From positions 248,001-312,000 of the forward strand of contig SAQE01000002.1 in NCBI GenBank assembly GCA_004020545.1: 64,000 nucleotides of DNA, read 5' to 3'. A program made the translations under genes and the position numbers. The notes beneath the pieces are model-generated. The model searched no databases. It saw nothing but the letters and a program-made list of their open reading frames with translations, and had not been told where the DNA came from. The DNA comes from Mesorhizobium sp. (GTDB lineage: Bacteria > Pseudomonadota > Alphaproteobacteria > Rhizobiales > Rhizobiaceae). Of this stretch, positions 55,772 to 64,000 are shown in pieces (the stretch's first letter is position 1; each line of letters opens with the position of its first letter).

Positions 55772-57445
55772 ATGCTGTCCAGACTGTCGATCCGCGATAT
55801 CGTCCTGATCGAGAAGCTGGACATCGACTTCCTGCCTGGACTTTCGGTCCTGACGGGCGAGACCGGCGCCGGCAAATCCATCCTGCTTGATGCGCTGTCG
55901 CTGGCGCTTGGAACGCGCGGCGACGCCTCGCTCGTCCGCCACGGCGCGGCACAGGGCCAGGTCATCGCGGTGTTCGACGTGCCGCGCAACCATCCAGCGC
56001 GCGCGCTGCTCGCCGACAACGAGATCGAGGACGACGGCGACATCATCCTGCGCCGGGTGCAGACGGCCGACGGACGCACCCGCGTCTTCGTCAACGACCA
56101 ACCGTCCAGCGTGACCCTGATGCGCGACGTCGGCCGCGCGCTGGTCGAAATCCATGGCCAGCACGACGAACGAGCGCTCGTCGATCCCGGCGCCCATCGC
56201 GAATTGCTGGACAGTTTCGGCGGCCATCTCGGCGCCGTGCGCGGCACGAGTGAGGCGTGGCGCTACTGGCGAAACTGCGAACAGGAGCTTTCCAGGCACC
56301 GCGCCAAGGTCGAGGCGGCGGCGCGCGAGGCCGATTATCTCAGGGCCTCCGTCACCGAGCTAGTGAAGCTCGATCCGCAGCCGGGCGAGGAGACCGAGCT
56401 GGCCGAATTGCGCGCCCAGATGATGCGCGCCGAAAAGATCGCATCCGAGATCCACGACGCGCAGGACGTGCTGTCGGGGCCGTCTTCGCCGCTGCCGCAG
56501 CTCGCCAGCCTGTTGCGACGACTGCAGCGCAAGGCGGGTGAAGTGCCGGGACTGCTCGACGACGTGGTGAAGTCGCTGGACGAGGCGATGATATCGCTCG
56601 ACGCGGCGCATTCCGGCGTCGAGACGGCGCTCCGCGCCACCGAGTACGATCCGCAGCGCCTCGAGAAGGCCGAGGAGCGGCTGTTTTCGCTGCGCGCGGC
56701 CTCGCGCAAGCACAATGTCGCGGTCGACGATCTGGCGCAGCTGCGCGACACGATGGCGGCGGATCTTGCCGATCTCGATGCCGGCGAGGAGCGGCTGCAC
56801 GGGCTGGAGAAGCAGGCCGCCGCCGCGCGCGAGGCTTACGACATTTCGGCGGCGCAGCTCTCTTCGCTTCGCCACGCCGCCGCAGCCGGCCTGACCAAGG
56901 CGGTGATGGCCGAACTGCCGGCGCTCAAGCTCGAGCGGGCCGAATTCATCGTCGAGATGGTGAGCGATGCTGAAAGCCGCATGGAAGAAGGCATCGACCA
57001 GGTTGAATTCTGGGTGCGCACCAATCCGGGCACGCGACCCGGGCCGATGATGAAGGTCGCTTCGGGCGGCGAGCTGTCGCGCTTCCTTCTGGCGCTGAAG
57101 GTGGCGCTTGCCGACCGCGGTTCGGCGCCGACCCTTGTCTTCGATGAAATCGACACCGGCGTCGGCGGCGCGGTGGCCGACGCCATCGGCCAGCGATTGG
57201 CGCGGCTCTCGAAGCGGGTGCAAGTGCTTTCGGTCACGCATGCCCCGCAAGTGGCTGCGCGCGCCGCGACGCATTTCCTGATCTCGAAATCCGGCGGCAA
57301 GGACCGCGTCGCCACCGGCATTGCCGAAATGGACCGCGCCGCGCGCCAGGAAGAGATCGCGCGCATGCTGGCCGGCGCCACCATCACCGATGAGGCGCGC
57401 GCGGCTGCCGAGCGGCTGCTCCGAGAAAATACGGCCGCCGCCTAG
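55772..57445 (+). CDS. recN: DNA repair protein RecN
   Basis: A 557-residue SMC-like ATPase. LSIRDIVLIEKLDIDFLPGL leads to the Walker A GETGAGKS. A coiled-coil middle (about 160-390) is split by a hinge. The C-terminal half has VASGGELSRFLLALKVALAD (signature) and LVFDEIDTGVGGAVADAIGQ (Walker B). It acts in double-strand-break repair by holding DNA ends. The start is ATG 55772 (MLSRLSI). Its place after bamD is common in alphaproteobacteria. Confidence 0.95.
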   Translation: MLSRLSIRDIVLIEKLDIDFLPGLSVLTGETGAGKSILLDALSLALGTRGDASLVRHGAAQGQVIAVFDVPRNHPARALLADNEIEDDGDIILRRVQTADGRTRVFVNDQPSSVTLMRDVGRALVEIHGQHDERALVDPGAHRELLDSFGGHLGAVRGTSEAWRYWRNCEQELSRHRAKVEAAAREADYLRASVTELVKLDPQPGEETELAELRAQMMRAEKIASEIHDAQDVLSGPSSPLPQLASLLRRLQRKAGEVPGLLDDVVKSLDEAMISLDAAHSGVETALRATEYDPQRLEKAEERLFSLRAASRKHNVAVDDLAQLRDTMAADLADLDAGEERLHGLEKQAAAAREAYDISAAQLSSLRHAAAAGLTKAVMAELPALKLERAEFIVEMVSDAESRMEEGIDQVEFWVRTNPGTRPGPMMKVASGGELSRFLLALKVALADRGSAPTLVFDEIDTGVGGAVADAIGQRLARLSKRVQVLSVTHAPQVAARAATHFLISKSGGKDRVATGIAEMDRAARQEEIARMLAGATITDEARAAAERLLRENTAAA

Positions 57446-57509
57446 AAGCTTGTTTTCTGCGCCCGGAAGCCGAGTCAGCAGATGACTGCATCCTGCCGTT
57501 CAGCATTGA

Positions 57510-59791
<2,282 letters not shown>

Positions 59792-59792
<1 letters not shown>

Positions 59793-60478
59793 TGGCGGAT
59801 GCGTTCAAGGGGTTTGGGCAGAAGGCCATCCCGTTCCTGAAGGCGCTCGACTTTCATCAGAGCCGGGAGTGGTTCCAGGAGAACCGCGACCTCTATGAAA
59901 GCCAACTGCATGAGCCGTTTTGCGATCTCGTGGAAACGCTGACAGAGCGCTTCGCCACGGCCGGACTTGGGCTGCGCGGCGATCGCAAGAAGTCGCTGTT
60001 CCGCATCAATCGCGACGTGCGCTTCTCCAAGGACAAGCGGCCCTACAACCGGCATCTGTCGGCCATCCTGTCGCCGGACGGCACCAAGATGGAGCAAGGC
60101 GTCTTCTACGTGCATATCGGGCTGGAGCGCTGCTTTGCCGGCGTCGCCTGGTGGCAGCCGGGGCCGGAGCTGCTGCAGGCGATGCGCAAGGCGATCGTTG
60201 CCAAGCCGGCGGTGTTCCGCGGTGTGGTTTCGTCACTTAAGAAGGCAGGCTTGGAGCTCGATCAGGAAGACTGCCTGAAACGCGCGCCGCGCGGCTTCGA
60301 GGAGGTCACCGAAGCCGACCTCGCCCAGGCTGTGCGCAACCGTCATTTCGTGGTCCGGCACGACATCGATCCCGCAACGATCCATTCGTCGGCGCTTATC
60401 GACGATCTCGTCGACTTCACCTTGCGCGCCAAGCCGCTGCTCGATTGGGGCAGGGCGATCCAGGGTTCGGCTATCTGA
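59792..60478 (+). CDS. DUF2461 family protein
   Basis: A 228-residue protein of the DUF2461/TIGR02453 family. FLKALDFHQSREWFQENRDL is the opening motif, LFRINRDVRFSKDKRPYNRH is the central signature, and GVFYVHIGLERCFAGVAWWQ leads to the second half. Biochemical function is unknown. Its start shares a base with the ligA stop (TGATG), so it is translated from the same mRNA; a DNA-related role is only guilt by association. Confidence 0.85.
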
Positions 60479-60557
60479 GCGCCTGGCGATCAGTTCCGCT
60501 GATCGTCGGCTCAAGCGAATTGGTGTGACAAGGAAGACGACGCTCCCTACATCGGCT

Positions 60558-60660
60558 TGAAGCGCGTCTCCTGAGCGGATTCAGGCGGCGTGTTTTAAGT
60601 CTTTGTTTTGATGCATGTCGTTGTCCCAGAGCCGCTGCGCACTTCTGGATGACATGCATG
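60558..60660 (+). repeat. Intergenic palindromic element, type A, copy 5 (near full length)
   Basis: A leader (TTGAAGCGCGTCTCC...GGATTCAGGCGGCGTGTTTT, 60558-60597), then the hinge AAGTCTTTGTTTT, then ATGCATGTCGTTGTCCC...CACTTCTGGATGACATGCAT. The right end runs into the ribosome-binding site of azlC, so the element forms the leader of that gene. Confidence 0.8.
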
Positions 60661-60672
60661 AGGGAGCAGTCG

Positions 60673-61401
60673 ATGACGGCGGAAGCAATCTCCGAAAGCC
60701 GTGCGCAGAGCGATTTCTGGGACGGTGTGCGGCTGTCGATGCCGGTGGTCGTCGCCTCGGCGCCGTTCGCGGTGCTGTTCGGCGCTTTAGCCGTCGACAA
60801 CGGCTTTTCCGTCCTCGAAGCCTTCCTGATGAGCGCCATGATCTTTGGCGGCGCCAGCCAGATGGTGGGCATCGAACTGTTCGGCCAGCATGTTGCGCCG
60901 TGGCTGGTCGTGCTCTCGATCTTCGCGGTGAATTTCCGCCACGTGCTCTATTCGGCCGGCATCGGCCGGCGCATAGCGCATTGGCCGGTGCTGCAGCAGG
61001 CGCTCGGCTATTTTGTCCTCACCGATCCGCAATATGCCATCGCCGAGGCGAGGGCAGAGTCCGGTCGGCCGGTCGGTTTCGTCTGGTATATGGGTCTTGG
61101 CCTGCCGGTTTATGTTTTCTGGGTGATCGAAAGCGCGCTGGGCGCGGTGTTCGGCAAGCTCATTCCGGACACCCATGCGCTTGGCATCGATTTCCTGTTG
61201 CCGATCTACTTCCTCGGCCTGGTCCTCGGCTTCCGCAAGCGGCCGCTTTGGCTGCCGGTGGTCGCAGCAAGCGCGGCCGCTTCGATCATTGCCTACAAGA
61301 CGGTCGGTTCGCCCTGGCATGTCTCGATCGGCGCTGTTGCCGGCGTGCTGCTGGCGGTGATCCTGCCGCCACATCACAGCGGCGTGGGGAAGCGGCCATG
61401 A
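60673..61401 (+). CDS. azlC: AzlC, large subunit of a branched-chain amino-acid exporter
   Basis: A 242-residue inner-membrane protein with about six helices. AzlC motifs are SMPVVVASAPFAVLFGALAV, IFGGASQMVGIELFG, FAVNFRHVLYSAGIGRRI and the FVLTDPQYAIAEAR block. With AzlD it exports branched-chain amino acids or analogues. The ATG 60673 has GAGGGAG at a good distance; ATG 60658 lies inside the repeat's end. It overlaps azlD by ATGA. Confidence 0.92.
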   Translation: MTAEAISESRAQSDFWDGVRLSMPVVVASAPFAVLFGALAVDNGFSVLEAFLMSAMIFGGASQMVGIELFGQHVAPWLVVLSIFAVNFRHVLYSAGIGRRIAHWPVLQQALGYFVLTDPQYAIAEARAESGRPVGFVWYMGLGLPVYVFWVIESALGAVFGKLIPDTHALGIDFLLPIYFLGLVLGFRKRPLWLPVVAASAAASIIAYKTVGSPWHVSIGAVAGVLLAVILPPHHSGVGKRP

Positions 61402-61694
61402 GCACGACCTTCTGGATCATCATCGCCGGCGCCGTCGCCACCTATCTCACGCGCGTCGGCGGACACCTTGTCATTTCGCGCTTCGAGAATATCCATCCGC
61501 GCGTCGAGGCGGGGCTGAACGCCGTGCCGGCCGCGGTGCTGACGACGCTGGTTGCGCCAGCAGTACTTGGCGCCGGGCCCGCCGAATGGGCGGCGCTGAT
61601 CGTCACCGCGCTGGTGTCGCTGCGCGGTGGCCTGATGGCGATGTTTTTGGCGGGCACTGCCGCACTGATCCTGGCGCGGCAGTTCGTGGGATAG
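61398..61694 (+). CDS. azlD: AzlD, small subunit of a branched-chain amino-acid exporter
   Basis: A 98-residue protein with three to four helices. FWIIIAGAVATYLTRVGGHL and RVEAGLNAVPAAVLTTLVAP are the AzlD signatures. It forms a heteromer with AzlC. The start ATG 61398 overlaps the azlC stop. It ends one base before the convergent aminopeptidase gene. Confidence 0.92.
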   Translation: MSTTFWIIIAGAVATYLTRVGGHLVISRFENIHPRVEAGLNAVPAAVLTTLVAPAVLGAGPAEWAALIVTALVSLRGGLMAMFLAGTAALILARQFVG

Positions 61695-61695
61695 G

Positions 61696-63540
61696 TCAGA
61701 TCTTCGCGTCGTGCGGCAGCGGTGCGGTCGCCTTCTCCAGCCAGGCCAGCGTCTCGCCGTCCACCATCGGGCCGATCTCGGCCAGAACCCGCGCGTGATA
61801 CTGATCGAGCCAGTGCAGCTCGTCGCGTGTCAGAAGGTCGGTGCGGATGAGCCGCTTGTCGATCGGCGCCAGCGTCAGCGTCTCGAAGCCGTGCATGGCG
61901 ATGTCGCCGGCCTCGATCAGCTCGGCGGGCGTGACCAGGATCAGGTTCTCGATGCGGATGCCGTAGGAGCCTTCCTTGTAATAGCCCGGCTCATTGGACA
62001 GCATCATGCCGGCGAGCAGTTTCTCGGTGCCGGTGCGGGCGATGCGCTGCGGCCCCTCATGCACGGCAAGATAGGAGCCGACGCCATGGCCGGTGCCATG
62101 GGCGAAGTCGCAGCCATGCTTCCACAGCGCCATGCGGGCGACCGCATCGATCTCGGAGCCGCGGGTGCCGGCCGGAAAGCACAGCATCGAGATGCCGATC
62201 ATGCCTTTCAGCACCAGCGTGAAGCGCTCGCGCATCTCCTCGGTCGGCTGGCCGATCGGCACGGTGCGGGTGATGTCGGTGGTGCCGTCCTGGTACTGTC
62301 CGCCGGAATCGAGCAGGAACAGCTCGCCGCTCTGAAGCTTGCGGCTGGTGGCGCGTGAAACGCGATAATGCATGATGGCACCGTTCGGGCCGGCGCCGGA
62401 AATCGTGTCGAAGGAGACGTCGCGCAACGGCATCTGCGTTTCCTCGCCGGTTTGCCGGCGCACCTCCTCGAGCTTGGTGACGACGTCGATTTCGTCGAGC
62501 GTCCCCGGCTTCTGGCGGTCGAGCCAGCAGAGCAGCTTGGCGACAGCCGCGCCGTCTCGGCGGTGCGCGGCGCGGCTGCCGGCGACCTCGGCCTGGTTCT
62601 TGGTGGCGCGCGGAATGCGGGCGGGGTCTGGGGCGGAGACAACGGTGCCGCCATTGCCCTCGACCAGCATCTTGAGTTTTTCCGCCGCCAGCACCGGATC
62701 GAGCGCGATTTTTGCGCCACCGTCGGCAAGCCCGGCAATGGCTGCTTCGAACTCGCCCGGATCGTGCAGATCGGCAAGCTGCGTGAGATAGGCCGCGACC
62801 TGGCGCGAGAATTTGCGCGGGTCCATGAAGAGCTGGTGCTTGCCGTCGGCGGCAAGGATGGCGAAGCCCAGCGCCAGCGGCGTGTGCGCGACATCGCCGC
62901 CACGGATGTTGAAGGCCCAGGCGATGGAGGAGGGGTCGGTCAGTATTGCATCGCTCGCCCCATCCTTCTTGATCGCGCTCGCCAGCCGCGCCAGCTTGTC
63001 CTTGGCGAGCTCGCCGGCAAAGGCAATCGGATGCAGCTCTATCGGCGCTGCCGGCGGCTGGGGCTGATCCTTCCAGATGATGTCGATGGGATTCTTGTCG
63101 AGCGGCACCAGTGTCGCGCCGGATTGCTCGGCCGAGGCCTTCAGCGCCTTGACCTCGCCGATCGTGTGCAGCCAAGGGTCGAAGCCGAGCCTGGCGCCCT
63201 TGCCAAGACTGTCCTTGATCCAGCTCGCCGGCGGATTGTCGATAAGGCTCTCGACGGTGAAGATCGAAAGGTCGACCTCGCCCCGCACCTGCAGCGTGTA
63301 GCGGCCGTCGACGAAGATGAAGGCGCGGTCGCGCAGGATGATGGCGACGCCGGCCGAGCCGCTGAAGCCAGTGAGCCATTTCAGCCGCGCCGAACGGTCG
63401 GCGACATATTCACCCTGATGCTCGTCGGCGCGGGGCACCATGAAGCCGTCCAGACCGTTCTCCACCAGCCATTGACGCAGCATCGCCACGCGCGGCTTGC
63501 CTACGGTCGGATCGCCAGCGGAATCAAAGGTCTGGAACAT
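61696..63540 (-). CDS. Xaa-Pro aminopeptidase, M24 family (PepP-type)
   Basis: A 614-residue three-domain creatinase-fold enzyme. The two N-terminal domains include ADEHQGEYVADRSARLKWLT and GDVAHTPLALGFAILAADG. The catalytic domain has the dinuclear metal ligands in LFLLDSGGQYQDGTTDITRT, GHGVGSYLAVHEGPQ, MMLSNEPGYYKEGSYGIRIE and the final glutamate in HGFETLTLAPID. It removes N-terminal residues next to proline. Length matches the ~610-residue aminopeptidase P family of eukaryotes and alphaproteobacteria. Confidence 0.94.
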   Translation of the reverse strand: MFQTFDSAGDPTVGKPRVAMLRQWLVENGLDGFMVPRADEHQGEYVADRSARLKWLTGFSGSAGVAIILRDRAFIFVDGRYTLQVRGEVDLSIFTVESLIDNPPASWIKDSLGKGARLGFDPWLHTIGEVKALKASAEQSGATLVPLDKNPIDIIWKDQPQPPAAPIELHPIAFAGELAKDKLARLASAIKKDGASDAILTDPSSIAWAFNIRGGDVAHTPLALGFAILAADGKHQLFMDPRKFSRQVAAYLTQLADLHDPGEFEAAIAGLADGGAKIALDPVLAAEKLKMLVEGNGGTVVSAPDPARIPRATKNQAEVAGSRAAHRRDGAAVAKLLCWLDRQKPGTLDEIDVVTKLEEVRRQTGEETQMPLRDVSFDTISGAGPNGAIMHYRVSRATSRKLQSGELFLLDSGGQYQDGTTDITRTVPIGQPTEEMRERFTLVLKGMIGISMLCFPAGTRGSEIDAVARMALWKHGCDFAHGTGHGVGSYLAVHEGPQRIARTGTEKLLAGMMLSNEPGYYKEGSYGIRIENLILVTPAELIEAGDIAMHGFETLTLAPIDKRLIRTDLLTRDELHWLDQYHARVLAEIGPMVDGETLAWLEKATAPLPHDAKI

Positions 63541-63777
63541 TTGTGGATCTCCTCGGATGCTTGTCGCGAACCTAGTGCATTTTGTGCGCCGATTGAAACG
63601 GATCTGTCACCGGACGCCATTTGATCCAGATGCGCAGAAGGGATGATATGCAAGCCAAGTGCGCTGTGTCTTTACGCATGGACGCCATGCAGAATCGATG
63701 ATTTCCAAACAGGTCGGTAGAGCCTAATTTCTCGGGCGTGGAGGAATGAATCCTGTTGTCCTGCAAAGGAGACTGTC

Positions 63778-63963
63778 ATGTCCACGCTTCCAGCCAGACG
63801 CGGATTTTTCAGAAACGCCATGAACGCGCTGGTCGAAGCCCGCCAGCGCGAAGCAAGCCGTTACGTCAATGGCGCGCTGCTTTGTCTCGATGATGAAACG
63901 CTGAACGCCAATGGCTACGATCGCGAAGTGCTGAAGAAGGCGGCAAACTCGCTCTATGTATGA
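63778..63963 (+). CDS. Small DUF1127-like protein
   Basis: A 61-residue basic protein. RNAMNALVEARQREASRYVN, then LDDETLNANGYDREVLKKAA fits the short DUF1127/YjiS-like proteins of Rhizobiales, in which a helical arginine-rich N-half is followed by an LxDETLxxxGYDRxxL block. Some members act in RNA or phosphate/nitrogen-linked regulation, but no function can be assigned here. AAAGGAGA precedes the ATG. The 237-bp region before it contains no other gene that I can see. Confidence 0.72.
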   Translation: MSTLPARRGFFRNAMNALVEARQREASRYVNGALLCLDDETLNANGYDREVLKKAANSLYV

Positions 63964-63972
63964 GTAAACGCC

Positions 63973-64000
63973 TCAGCGCTTGAGGTGGATCGTCACCCAG
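63973..64000 (-). CDS. Possible C-terminal end of a gene continuing beyond the window
   Basis: On the minus strand the last bases read WVTIHLKR and stop (TGA at 63975-63973). This is only eight residues, too few to name a family. It is listed because the position, nine bases after the small gene's stop, fits a convergent gene. Confidence 0.25.

Overview
This window is a chromosomal segment of a GC-rich alphaproteobacterium, most likely a Rhizobiales member close to Mesorhizobium. The evidence is the gene content and order (a complete mraZ-to-ftsZ division and cell-wall cluster followed by lpxC, bamD, recN and ligA), a long FtsZ ending in the alphaproteobacterial tail, btaAB betaine-lipid genes, an alphaproteobacterial RNase P RNA, and intergenic palindromic repeats of the kind I associate with Mesorhizobium. 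I see no prophage, insertion sequence, CRISPR array or tRNA.

Left part, 1-18.5 kb: housekeeping and small accessory operons. In order: the 3' end of an RNase T2 gene, a membrane diguanylate cyclase, ettA, tam, a FabH-like ketosynthase, an ICMT-like methyltransferase, a TetR regulator divergent from a tautomerase/VOC pair, a MOSC protein, an SDR, a class IV aminotransferase, a DUF2293/tsaA pair, an ArsR-methyltransferase fusion regulator with metF, an EamA transporter, a lysine/ornithine decarboxylase, and an SDR divergent from a LysR regulator.

Middle part, 18.5-34.1 kb: envelope and lipid genes. These are a lytic transglycosylase, a GH25 lysozyme lipoprotein, a serine hydrolase, higBA, btaAB with a textbook PHO box, a fused 5-oxoprolinase/hydantoinase, a small lipoprotein, a DjlA-like protein with an amidase, a second transglycosylase, rnpB, parDE and a Cys/Met-metabolism PLP enzyme.

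Right part, 34.3-64 kb: the dcw cluster mraZ-rsmH-ftsL-ftsI-murE-murF-mraY-murD-ftsW-murG-murC-murB, a 311-bp gap, then ddlB-ftsQ-ftsA-ftsZ, followed by lpxC, bamD, recN, ligA, a DUF2461 gene, azlCD, a PepP-type aminopeptidase and a small DUF1127-like gene. Most dcw neighbours overlap by 1-13 bases, so the murB-ddlB gap stands out. It holds eight GANTC (CcrM methylation) sites within 179 bp and three inverted repeats.

The main non-coding observations are: the GANTC cluster in front of ddlB-ftsQAZ; a four-unit MraZ operator about 190 bp before mraZ; a PHO box before btaAB; near-perfect palindromes before the ArsR-metF, TetR and parDE genes; opposed heptanucleotide arrays at the convergent 3' ends of the decarboxylase and an SDR gene; a family of intergenic palindromic elements that share a hinge and loop core but differ in their stems, two of which begin directly at a stop codon; and an unlisted 28-codon membrane-peptide gene at 13.9-14.0 kb.
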